Of a stretch of DNA of 64,000 bases, positions 35,271 to 43,463 are shown piece by piece. How positions within the stretch are numbered: position 1 is the first letter of the stretch; each line of letters begins with the position of its first letter. Under the pieces are notes generated by a model. The model was not told where the DNA came from, searched no databases, and worked only from the letters and a program-made list of their open reading frames with translations. The translations under genes were made by a program, and so were the position numbers. Source of the DNA: Desulfomonile tiedjei DSM 6799 (GTDB lineage: Bacteria > Desulfobacterota > Desulfomonilia > Desulfomonilales > Desulfomonilaceae); NCBI RefSeq assembly GCF_000266945.1, contig NC_018025.1:62001-126000 (forward strand), in the 5' to 3' direction.

Positions 35271-36554
35271 TCACCACGAATTCCTCGACCATGCCGGCGA
35301 TTTTCCCGTTATTGGAGAAACGGGCGCCTGAATCCGGCCTCGGGAATCCATTATGTAGATAAGCCTCCGCCCATCCCGGTTCGATACAAATGCTATGAAT
35401 CTGCCATCCGGCGACCATGCGGGATCCTGATTCGAACCTGCGCTCGTCAGTACTCGCAAATCGGTTCCATCCGGTTTCATAGTGCATATCTGAAATCGTC
35501 CCTCGACCCTGGCCGTGAAGGCAATCAGATCTCCTCGGGGGGACCAATCAGGATCGGTATTGTAATTGCTGTTAAAAGTTAGACGTTTCGGCTGGCCACC
35601 CTGGGAAGACATGACGTAAATCTGAGGAGTTCCCGCTTGATCTGACACATACGCCATGGCAGCGCCGTCCGGGGACCATGCGGGAGAGATATCATTTCCT
35701 CTGCCGTTCGTCAACACTTTTAGCATGTTTCCTTGCGCATTTATCACAATAATCTTAGGCAAGTTATTAACGTTTGCCGATAGCGCTACGTAATTACCAT
35801 CAGGAGAATGTCGCGGCGATGCGTTCAGGCCCGGACGCGACGACAACGGCCGAAGCCCGAGCCCTGGAAAATCTACAGCCCACACGTCCGGGTTTCCCCT
35901 TATGTATGACGTAAAAATGATGCTTCTGCCGTCCGGAGACCAATCGGGAGACAGATTGATGCTATTCGTGCGAGTGAGAGGAGTGAGATTATGGCCGTCG
36001 AAGTCCATGACAAACAGTTCGCGTGACTGTGAGTCCCCCACGAATGCAATTTTGGTGGAAAAGCAGCCGGGCACGCCCGTGAGCTTCTCCATGACTCTGT
36101 CTGCGAACCGATGCATGATTCGTCGATAGTCTTTTATGTTCCCTGTGTATCGTTTGCCGACTTCCAACTTTTTGAGTGCGATGTTATAGAGCCGGACTTC
36201 TACGGTGAGTTCTTCACCTTTTGTGCTGAAATTCCCCAGAATAAGCGCTCCGACACGTGCCTCCATCCATTTCTCGAAATCAGGCTCTCCTGAGGCTGTA
36301 GGGGGTATGTTGAGCGTTACGTCGGGTGTTTTAAATAGTCCGGTGAAATACAAATCATCTTTGATTACATCTGCGAGTGCTTTTCCGCCGATGGGGGAGG
36401 GTTCGGCAGACACGAGGTCCGGAACCGCTACGAGGGTCAAGGTTGGATCGACATCAATAATCAGGGGCTCACTGTATCCCGGCACGCAGTACATAAGCGT
36501 CAAGAGCGCCATTACCACTGTAAAGAAGAAATGCTTCTTGAGCTGAAGAAACAT
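35271..36554 (-). CDS. tolB: TolB periplasmic translocation protein
   Basis: 427 residues. The signal peptide ends near CVPGYS (residue 28). A small N-terminal domain (ALADVIKDDLYFTGLFK) precedes a six-bladed beta-propeller made of SPDWSPDGRSIIFTS, ASPRHSPDGNYVALS, ISPAWSPDGAAMAYVS, TDPDWSPRGDLIAFTA and DPAWSPDGRFIAFVS repeats. It bridges Pal and TolA in the periplasm. Starts six bases after the tolA stop. Confidence 0.95.
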   Translation of the reverse strand: MFLQLKKHFFFTVVMALLTLMYCVPGYSEPLIIDVDPTLTLVAVPDLVSAEPSPIGGKALADVIKDDLYFTGLFKTPDVTLNIPPTASGEPDFEKWMEARVGALILGNFSTKGEELTVEVRLYNIALKKLEVGKRYTGNIKDYRRIMHRFADRVMEKLTGVPGCFSTKIAFVGDSQSRELFVMDFDGHNLTPLTRTNSINLSPDWSPDGRSIIFTSYIRGNPDVWAVDFPGLGLRPLSSRPGLNASPRHSPDGNYVALSANVNNLPKIIVINAQGNMLKVLTNGRGNDISPAWSPDGAAMAYVSDQAGTPQIYVMSSQGGQPKRLTFNSNYNTDPDWSPRGDLIAFTARVEGRFQICTMKPDGTDLRVLTSAGSNQDPAWSPDGRFIAFVSNRDGRRLIYIMDSRGRIQAPVSPITGKSPAWSRNSW

Positions 36555-36560
36555 GGGTGC

Positions 36561-37415
36561 CTACTGAATCCCTCTGGATGTAAACCTGAGCGCAAGCCCG
36601 CCGGCCTGCTTTATTCTCTCTTTGACTTCAGGCGAGGGGGGAGGATAGGGGGAGGCCTGTCGAACTGCCTGCATGGCCGATTGATCGAATTGCCGGTCTC
36701 CCGAGCTTGTGTGAATGGAAGCGTCTATGAGTGCTCCAGAATCGGAAATTTTGATTCCAATGACTGTCACTTGATTGAGATCGGGACGTTCTCCGATCAC
36801 GGAAAAATAAGCCTGCGAGCGTTGTTTCACCAGAGCCAGCCAGCGGCTCAATTCCTCTTCACCGCGGCCTGCCTCAGCACTGTTCCCTTGATTTCCGGAA
36901 GCTTGTCGACTGCCCTGAGTGCCAAGATCGTTCTTTCTCTTTTCTACTTCTTTGCGGAGAGCAGCCATTCGTTTTTCCAGAAAAGCGGCCGGGTCCTCTT
37001 CTTTTTTCTTTGCTTCCGCTTTAGGAGGTTCCTTTGGCGGCTCTACTTTCAAAGGTTGCTTTTTTCTCTTCGCAAGAGTAATCGCCTCTTTTGGTGCTTT
37101 TCTGACTTCCGTATGGTCGATGGTCTCCCTCACCGATTCTATGGCCTTGAATCCGCTTTCCGGTTCAAGACTGTGTTCCAGAGGAGGAGGCTCGTCCAGT
37201 GCTTCAGGAGCGGAGCCGATTTTTTCTGTATCAGGCAGACCCGGCTCCTGGACAATTCGAACGGGCATGGATATTTCAACAGGTTTGTCAGGGGGAGCAA
37301 ACGTCCGGTAAGACACCACGACAGCGAGGCTGATGAACAGCGCATGGAGCAGAAGCGATGCCGCTATCGTCCAGAATGATGCGGCATCCCTGGATGAGTC
37401 ACGCAATGGCGTCAT
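36561..37415 (-). CDS. tolA: TolA/TonB-type energy-transducing protein
   Basis: 284 residues. One membrane helix near the N-terminus (TIAASLLLHALFISLAVVVS), a long charged linker rich in Lys/Glu/Pro/Ala (TLAKRKKQPLKVEPPKEPPK, EKRMAALRKEVEKRKNDLG) that spans the periplasm, and a C-terminal TonB-like domain (VTVIGIKISDSGALIDASIH, FDQSAMQAVRQASPYPPP). By position between tolR and tolB it is TolA. Its start overlaps the tolR stop by four bases. Confidence 0.9.
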   Translation of the reverse strand: MTPLRDSSRDAASFWTIAASLLLHALFISLAVVVSYRTFAPPDKPVEISMPVRIVQEPGLPDTEKIGSAPEALDEPPPLEHSLEPESGFKAIESVRETIDHTEVRKAPKEAITLAKRKKQPLKVEPPKEPPKAEAKKKEEDPAAFLEKRMAALRKEVEKRKNDLGTQGSRQASGNQGNSAEAGRGEEELSRWLALVKQRSQAYFSVIGERPDLNQVTVIGIKISDSGALIDASIHTSSGDRQFDQSAMQAVRQASPYPPPSPEVKERIKQAGGLALRFTSRGIQ

Positions 37416-37846
37416 TTGCCCGAAGAGGACTCCTCTTGAGGTGTTGTGATAATGCCGAGATTGGACACGCCCGCTGATTTGAGCGCCCCCATGATCCGAA
37501 CGAAGAATCCGTACGAGACACTTTTGTCAGCGCGAAGGTAAACGTCGCGACCCGCTTGATTCTTGGTTATTTCGAGAATGTACTCGGCAAGTTTGTCCTC
37601 ACCGACAGCTTTTCCGTTCACTTCGATGCTTTCGGGTCCTTTGACCGAAATAACAACATCTTCAGCTTTTTGATCTTTTGTAATGGGCTCCCCCTTGGCC
37701 TGAGGGAGATCGAGCGATACTCCTTCTTGCATCATAGGGGCAGTTACCATGAATATGATGAGCAAAACCAACATCACGTCCACGAGTGGGGTGACGTTGA
37801 TTTCCGACATAGCAGCCCTGCCTCGGGAACCGTTACTGAATGCCAT
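37412..37846 (-). CDS. tolR: TolR/ExbD biopolymer transport protein
   Basis: 144 residues. Membrane anchor near 19-40 with the conserved Asp in INVTPLVDVMLVLLIIFMV (D24 region, the proton-path residue). The periplasmic part follows (DLPQAKGEP, ADKSVSYGFFVRIMGALKSAG). Works with TolQ as a motor. Coupled to tolA by a four-base overlap and 19 bases from tolQ. Confidence 0.93.
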   Translation of the reverse strand: MAFSNGSRGRAAMSEINVTPLVDVMLVLLIIFMVTAPMMQEGVSLDLPQAKGEPITKDQKAEDVVISVKGPESIEVNGKAVGEDKLAEYILEITKNQAGRDVYLRADKSVSYGFFVRIMGALKSAGVSNLGIITTPQEESSSGK

Positions 37847-37865
37847 GGTCTTCTCCTTCCCGAAG

Positions 37866-38609
37866 CTACTTTCGTTTCCAGTAGATCCGCTCGATAATAT
37901 TGACTAATTCTGAAGAAAAATTGTCCATTTCATTTGAAATGACATTTATCCTGCTCAAGAAATAGTTGTAGAAGATAACTGCCGGGATTGCTGCAGCCAA
38001 ACCGGCAGCGGTAGCAATAAGCGCTTCCGCAATACCTGGAGCGACAACAGCGAGGGAGGCGCTTTTCATCACGCCGATTCGCCGGAACGATTCCATAATT
38101 CCCCAGACAGTGCCGAAAAGTCCTATGAATGGAGCAGCAGACCCTGTGGTGGCAAGAAAATTTACTCCTCGTTCCAAACGGGTCCTCTCGGCGGTAACCG
38201 CTTGCTGAAGAGATCGTATGACGTTTTCCATTCCTGTCCGCTCGTACTCAGGTTCCTGTGCTGCTTCGGTAGAGGTCTGGTTTGCTTGCTGAATTCTGGA
38301 AATTCGATTCAATTCCGCGTATCCCGCTTTAAATACATGGGCCAGAGGACTATGAGTAAATTGTTTTGCCTCCGCGTAGAGCAAAGAAAATTTTCGGGAT
38401 TCTCTAAAAGCGTCGAAAAAGAGTTGTGTGTGCTTTCTCGCACGTGAAAGCATAATGCTCTTGGTCAGAATAATGCCCCAACAAATAACCGAAAACAGGA
38501 GAAGGGTCAGCATGACAGACTTTACGACCCACCCGGCTCCCATGATGATGATCCAAAGGCTCTGATCGTGAACGTTTCCTTGTAATGCCGAGGCGACAGC
38601 TTCGGGCAT
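37866..38609 (-). CDS. tolQ: TolQ/ExbB proton-channel subunit
   Basis: 247 residues with three membrane helices (VKSVMLTLLLFSVICWGIIL, and a pair around FIGLFGTVWGIMESF and IAEALIATAAGLAAAIPAVIFYN). The conserved TAAGLAAAIPAV region lines the channel. First gene of the tol-pal operon; AAAGGAG precedes the ATG and a promoter candidate lies 35-60 bases upstream. Confidence 0.93.
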   Translation of the reverse strand: MPEAVASALQGNVHDQSLWIIIMGAGWVVKSVMLTLLLFSVICWGIILTKSIMLSRARKHTQLFFDAFRESRKFSLLYAEAKQFTHSPLAHVFKAGYAELNRISRIQQANQTSTEAAQEPEYERTGMENVIRSLQQAVTAERTRLERGVNFLATTGSAAPFIGLFGTVWGIMESFRRIGVMKSASLAVVAPGIAEALIATAAGLAAAIPAVIFYNYFLSRINVISNEMDNFSSELVNIIERIYWKRK

Positions 38610-38642
38610 GGATGGATTCTCCTTTCTTCAGATCGGGTTGTA

Positions 38643-38671
38643 TCCTTAGTCCAATATCGGGACAAAGTCAA
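38643..38671 (-). promoter_or_regulatory. possible promoter of the tol-pal operon
   Basis: On the minus strand TTGACT and TAAGGA are 17 bases apart. The -35 is good and the -10 weak. The rest of the 38610-39012 gap contains only this and the promoter of the next gene. Confidence 0.4.
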
Positions 38672-38957
38672 GTTTTAAGCTAGTTACAGAGACTTATCTA
38701 CTTATCCTAAAGTGCTCCGCTTTTCAAGTCAAGGGACTGAGGGGACCTAAATGACCGGATTATCGAGACATGCTATGGTGGGCAATGGCAATTCCGGTAA
38801 ATGCCGGTTGAAGTCTCGTACTGAAATAGGATATAATATATATACAGATTTTCGTTCTGTCTGGAAAGTAAGCTGACATTAAAGACATTTTTTTAGAGAT
38901 ATAGTTCCTCACTTGAATTCTCGGTGTTAAAAGTCTGCTGCGCAGGCTTGAAAATAG

Positions 38958-38985
38958 TTGACATTTGCGTTGATTTTGTTGTATT
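38958..38985 (+). promoter_or_regulatory. promoter of the repeat-protein gene
   Basis: TTGACA (38958-38963) and TGTATT (38980-38985), 16 bases apart, in an AT-rich stretch ending 28 bases before the ATG. The consensus -35 makes it one of the clearer promoters in the window. Confidence 0.5.
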
Positions 38986-39012
38986 TTTTACCAAAAAATT
39001 TGCGAGGTCTCC

Positions 39013-42000
39013 ATGCCTTATCGGATCGTCGTTGCCGACCAAGATCCTCGAAGCCTTGAGGCGGTAACTCGCTTTCTTGAGCAAGACAATGAATTCGTGA
39101 GTGTTTCCAGTTCCTCCGAACTCAAGCGAGCCATAAAGGAAGAAAAGCCTCATCTTATCATACTTTCTACAGTCCTCTCAGACTCACCCAATTGGAGCGC
39201 GGTCCAACGTGTTGTAAAGGGTATCAAGTCGTCCCGGGACTATTCGGATGTTCCTGTGATCTTGATGAGCGGCAGCGTCGGTGCTCCATCTCAGGATGAG
39301 GTCCAGGGATCGGGCGCAGACGGTTATCTGACGAAACCGATCGACAGAAACGTGTTGCGACAAACCGTCGAATCCCTACTGGGGATGGACGCGGGAAGCG
39401 GCAGCGAAGAAATCATGATTGATTTCGCTGACGACGATTCCGGAGACATGACGGAAGAATTGCTTGCAATGTCCAATATAGCAATGGACATGGACGAACC
39501 GTCGAGCGACGTTGGCGATACCGTCGAGATCGATACCGGTACGCTGGTTGCAGAACTCGATCATTCGGGTGAGATGGGTGGCGAGGACGCATACGAGGAT
39601 ACTGTTCGCCTCAATCTTGAAGATATGGGCCTCGAAGACGATTTAGAAGATGGTACTGCATTCGAGCCGACTATAGAATTGGTCTCTGATGTGCCGGGAG
39701 ATTTCGGAGAACCGGAATCCACGGATGTGGAGAGTATAGACCTGGAAATGGGCGGCGGCGAGGCAATACCGGATTTTTCTTCCCTGTCCAAAGAGATGAA
39801 AGCTTCTGAGCCCCAGGGACGAGACTCCATCACCGTCGAAATGGATGTCGATGATATGGGCCTGGATCTCGAGGTGGACGACGACGGGACGGACGAGTTC
39901 AGCACATCCAAGGTGGAGGGAATAGACCTCGACGATACTGAAATCGGGGAAATCCTCGATGTTCAAGAACCCTCGAAAGTGCTGACTTCCGACGATCTGC
40001 TTATTGATGACGATTCCTTGATCAGGGAGGCCTCCCAGGACGTCGATATTATAGATCTCGAAGAAGACACTGAAATAAGGGATATAGATGAGGAAGAATT
40101 GGAGGCAGTTCAGGTCACGTCTGCCGAGTCTATCGGTCTGGATCTCGACGAAACAGTCCCTATAGAAAGTCTTGATTTCGTCGATCACAGTATGCCGGAA
40201 GATGCCGGGGAGATCGATCTCGACTCGGAAGAACCTATTGTCGGTGCGGAACTCGAACTGGAATCACCCCTTGAAGTGGCGGGGGAATTTGATTCTGACG
40301 AACTGACCCTCGAAGAAATGAGCGAAGAGGAGATTTCGACTCAGGAGTTTTTCGGAGAGGAACTCCCGACCGAAGAGTTTCCGACGGAAAAGTATCCGGA
40401 AGACAGGACCAGCGATCAAGCCGGTGAAATTACTCTTGATGAGTTCGGTATCGAGACTGCTGTAGTCGATCAGCCTTCGTCGGCGGAAGAGATTTCCCTG
40501 GAAGACGTGAGCATTGAAACCGCTCTGGGTGACGATATGGTATTCGAGCCGGCGCTTGAAGAAGAGCCCATGCTCGAAGTCACAGAAGATATTTCTTTTG
40601 ACGAAATCACCTTGGAGGAGGAACCGGGTCTTCCTTTCGAGGAAGCTCCCGCAGGTGGAGAAATTCCTGCTCTCGAGACAGCAGCGGTATTGGCGGCTGG
40701 AGCAGTTGTAGGGGCTGCTGCTGCAAGTGCTGCCAAATCGTTTACTTCTCCGCCTGCGATGGTGCAGTCGGAGACCTCACCTCCCGTAGCCGATGTTGTT
40801 CCTCCGCAACCCGCTCCTGCAAAGCCGGAACCAGCCGTTCCGACTCCAGCTCCAGTTGCGGCTCAGACTCCGGCGTCTCCTCCTGTTGCTGCGCCTCCTT
40901 CTGACAGTCAGGTTCTTCAACAGCTAGATGCGGATGATATCAAGAAAATGTTCTCGGCATTTCTTGACGACAGGGTGCCGCTGAAATCGGATGTAGCCGC
41001 TTCCATGGATTCTGCGGTCAAAGGCGCGCTGCCTGCAAGCAGTGAGTTTGTAACGGTCTTCCGGGAAGCTATGCAGTCAATTCTGCCTACCAAGGATGAA
41101 GTGCTGCAGGGGCTCATTCAAAACCTTTCTGCCTCATTGCCGACTCGCGAAGAAATCAACACCCGTGTTGATGAGTTGATCGCTCAATCGTTGCCGACCA
41201 AAGAAGTGTTAACCTTGAAGGTCGAAGAATCACTTCAGAGTGTGTTGCCTGCTTCGGAAGCGATCACAGAGCGAGTGGACAGTGCATTCAAGTCCATTCC
41301 TGCTCCTGAAGAAATTACGAAACGGCTGGACGAACTCTTCGAGAAGCTTCCCGACTTCAGCGCATTTAGCGGGAAGTTTGAAGAGGCGCTCAAGGCCATT
41401 CCGTCTGAAGAGGATATTTCCAAACGATTGGACGAGAAGCTGCAAGGAATTCCTTCGCCGGAATCCATAGACGCTCGGATCGAAGCAGCATTCAAAGGAA
41501 TTCCGTCCGGAGAAGAGATTCTGGAGAGAGTCGATGGAAAACTGAGCGCTCTCCCGTCGGACAAGGAAGTGTTCGAGCGTATTGATTCAGTGTTTGCCTG
41601 GCTTTCAAGAGAAGAGCTGGAAAAACGCATCAATGAGAAGCTTGCAATCATTCCTGAGCCGGAAATGATTCTGCGGCGCATTGATGATGCGCTTACGGTG
41701 CTTCCATCGCAGGAGGAAGTGCTGACACGTATAGACAATGCTCTTGGGGCCATTCCCACACGGGAACACATTGAACAGCGCATCGATAATGCGCTCCTGT
41801 CCATTCCTCCTCAAGAACAAATTATGGATCGAATCGATAGAGCGCTCTCGGCCATTCCCCCTCAAGAGCAGATACTTGGTCGAATTGACGAAGCCCTTCT
41901 TTCGATTCCTCCTCAAGAGAAGATTCTTGGTCGGATCGACAATGCCCTTTCGGCCATTCCTCCACAGGAGCAGATCATCGGTCGACTTGATGAGGCTCTA

Positions 42001-43020
42001 TCGTCTATTCCTCCACAGGAAGAGATTATCGGCCGAATCGACGAGGCACTCTCTTCTATTCCTGCCAGAGCGCAGATCCTGGAAAAGATCGATGACGCAC
42101 TTCGCGCCATTCCTTCAAATAACGAGATAACGACGAAATTCGATCAGGCTTTGACTGCTCTTCCTTCTCCGGAACATATAAATTCCATACTGAATTCGGT
42201 GTTGGAAGCCGTTCCCTCCAGAAACTTTGTAAAAGAGCAGATTGACACGCTTCTGTCCAGAGCCATTTCTCCGGAATTAGTTGCCGAACGGCTGGATCAA
42301 GCCCTCCGAGGTATGCCTTCGCAAGAATATATTCGGATACGACTTGATAATGCGTTCGCCGCTCTACCTTCCGCGGATATAGTACATGAGAGAATCAACA
42401 ATTCCCTCCGTGTGATTCCCACGAAAGAAGCCATGGAAGCGAAACTCGATCAGGCACTATCCGGTATGCCGACTCCCGATATGGTAATGGGCCGCATCGA
42501 TGCTGCCATGAGTGTGATTCCCAGCCAGGAAATACTTATGAGCAGACTGGAAGAAGCTCTCCAGCAATTGCCGACCACCGAAGCCGTTATGCAACAGGTA
42601 GCACAGAAGATCGATTCGTTGCTCCCTGCTCGGTACGAAGCAACCACATCGTTCCAGAACATTTTGAAAGACAGAATCAGCACCGTATTGCCTGAACCTG
42701 AAATAAAGAAGGCGTTTTCTCAACTCCTCCCCACTACCGATCAAATGCTGAAATCCGTAGTCACTGCTCTTCCGCAGAAGGAACGCCTCCAGGAGACCCT
42801 GACGCTCGGCATCACGGAAGCAATCCACAATGCTCTGCCGGAACGTATCTGGTTAGAGAGTGTGTCAAGAGGGCTGTTTGACGAGCATGCCAAAGGCCTG
42901 CTGCCCAAACGTGATGAAGTGGTTTCGATTATCCGTGAGGAAATACGGTCCAAACTGCTCACCATAGTGGAAAGAGTGATTCAAGAGCAGATTATGAAGA
43001 TAACTTCAGAACTCTCCTGA
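39013..43020 (+). CDS. degenerate receiver domain fused to acidic linker and 17-residue repeat array
   Basis: 1335 residues, GAGG before the ATG. Residues 1-123 are receiver-like (MPYRIVVADQDP, VPVILMSGS, GADGYLTKPID), but the phospho-acceptor Asp is Ser52 (LIILSTVL) and one acidic-pocket position is Gln10. Residues 125-550 are extremely acidic. AAVLAAGAVVGAAAASAA (about 557-575) could be a membrane or amphipathic helix. A Pro/Ala linker follows (576-632). From about 656 to the end come roughly 35-40 degenerate units of about 17 residues with the pattern IPPQEQILGRIDEALSS; eight are perfectly phased. I know no named family with this order. A scaffold or filament-type role is only a guess. Confidence 0.85.
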   Translation: MPYRIVVADQDPRSLEAVTRFLEQDNEFVSVSSSSELKRAIKEEKPHLIILSTVLSDSPNWSAVQRVVKGIKSSRDYSDVPVILMSGSVGAPSQDEVQGSGADGYLTKPIDRNVLRQTVESLLGMDAGSGSEEIMIDFADDDSGDMTEELLAMSNIAMDMDEPSSDVGDTVEIDTGTLVAELDHSGEMGGEDAYEDTVRLNLEDMGLEDDLEDGTAFEPTIELVSDVPGDFGEPESTDVESIDLEMGGGEAIPDFSSLSKEMKASEPQGRDSITVEMDVDDMGLDLEVDDDGTDEFSTSKVEGIDLDDTEIGEILDVQEPSKVLTSDDLLIDDDSLIREASQDVDIIDLEEDTEIRDIDEEELEAVQVTSAESIGLDLDETVPIESLDFVDHSMPEDAGEIDLDSEEPIVGAELELESPLEVAGEFDSDELTLEEMSEEEISTQEFFGEELPTEEFPTEKYPEDRTSDQAGEITLDEFGIETAVVDQPSSAEEISLEDVSIETALGDDMVFEPALEEEPMLEVTEDISFDEITLEEEPGLPFEEAPAGGEIPALETAAVLAAGAVVGAAAASAAKSFTSPPAMVQSETSPPVADVVPPQPAPAKPEPAVPTPAPVAAQTPASPPVAAPPSDSQVLQQLDADDIKKMFSAFLDDRVPLKSDVAASMDSAVKGALPASSEFVTVFREAMQSILPTKDEVLQGLIQNLSASLPTREEINTRVDELIAQSLPTKEVLTLKVEESLQSVLPASEAITERVDSAFKSIPAPEEITKRLDELFEKLPDFSAFSGKFEEALKAIPSEEDISKRLDEKLQGIPSPESIDARIEAAFKGIPSGEEILERVDGKLSALPSDKEVFERIDSVFAWLSREELEKRINEKLAIIPEPEMILRRIDDALTVLPSQEEVLTRIDNALGAIPTREHIEQRIDNALLSIPPQEQIMDRIDRALSAIPPQEQILGRIDEALLSIPPQEKILGRIDNALSAIPPQEQIIGRLDEALSSIPPQEEIIGRIDEALSSIPARAQILEKIDDALRAIPSNNEITTKFDQALTALPSPEHINSILNSVLEAVPSRNFVKEQIDTLLSRAISPELVAERLDQALRGMPSQEYIRIRLDNAFAALPSADIVHERINNSLRVIPTKEAMEAKLDQALSGMPTPDMVMGRIDAAMSVIPSQEILMSRLEEALQQLPTTEAVMQQVAQKIDSLLPARYEATTSFQNILKDRISTVLPEPEIKKAFSQLLPTTDQMLKSVVTALPQKERLQETLTLGITEAIHNALPERIWLESVSRGLFDEHAKGLLPKRDEVVSIIREEIRSKLLTIVERVIQEQIMKITSELS
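41752..42159 (+). repeat. eight in-phase 51-bp coding repeats
   Basis: Codons for the I-P start of each unit recur at 41752, 41803, 41854, 41905, 41956, 42007, 42058 and 42109, exactly 51 bases apart. The middle units are also similar at DNA level (CCTCAAGAGCAGAT and CGAATCGA recur), implying recent expansion by duplication. Units further out are diverged and sometimes 16 or 18 codons. Confidence 0.9.
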
Positions 43021-43206
43021 TAAGAGCGAATCCTCCGAACTTGCAGGGAAGGATTTTACAGAAAGTCCTCCCTGCTACCTCCCAAAAAGACTCTCCCAAG
43101 TGATAGCGTGATTCTCGAAAGTGACAGTGGTGGCATCCAGGCCTGCCTCTTAGGCCCGTTTCGTAAAGAGGGCTGGGGGTATTTGAATCAGACAAGACTT
43201 TTGGCA

Positions 43207-43338
43207 AGGATTATGGTAGGGGCCGGCGTCCCTGCCGGTCCATTCTATCGATATCATTGATCATATTGATGATGTGCCGGCACGGAAGCCGGCACCCACC
43301 AATAATCTTATCCTCAATCCGTCACTAATTATGAGAGT
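43207..43338 (-). mobile_element. family A element, left end degraded
   Basis: GGTAGGGGCCGGCGTCCCTG, CCATTCTATCGATATCATTG, GATGTGCCGGCACGGAAGCC and CAATCCGTCACTAATT follow the family order; the GTTTATCCC end is missing. I see nothing else in 43021-43463. Confidence 0.75.
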
Positions 43339-43463
43339 TGCTGTAGATGAACCCATCTATTGTGCCCGACAGCCACGCCGGGCAATACCAACAGTCTCTT
43401 TACAGGCATCGAATTACTTCAGAGCTTTTTGAGAAACACCATACAATTGCAGAAAAGACCCGG

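Noticed and set aside
38435-38452. Second parS-like site in tolQ (contains CACGTGAAAG)
   Set aside because: Only the central CACGTGAAA matches; the outer positions do not, so it does not resemble a parS site.
41752-42159. CRISPR array
   Set aside because: The 51-base periodicity is coding, in frame and continuous with a long protein; there are no spacers of unrelated sequence.
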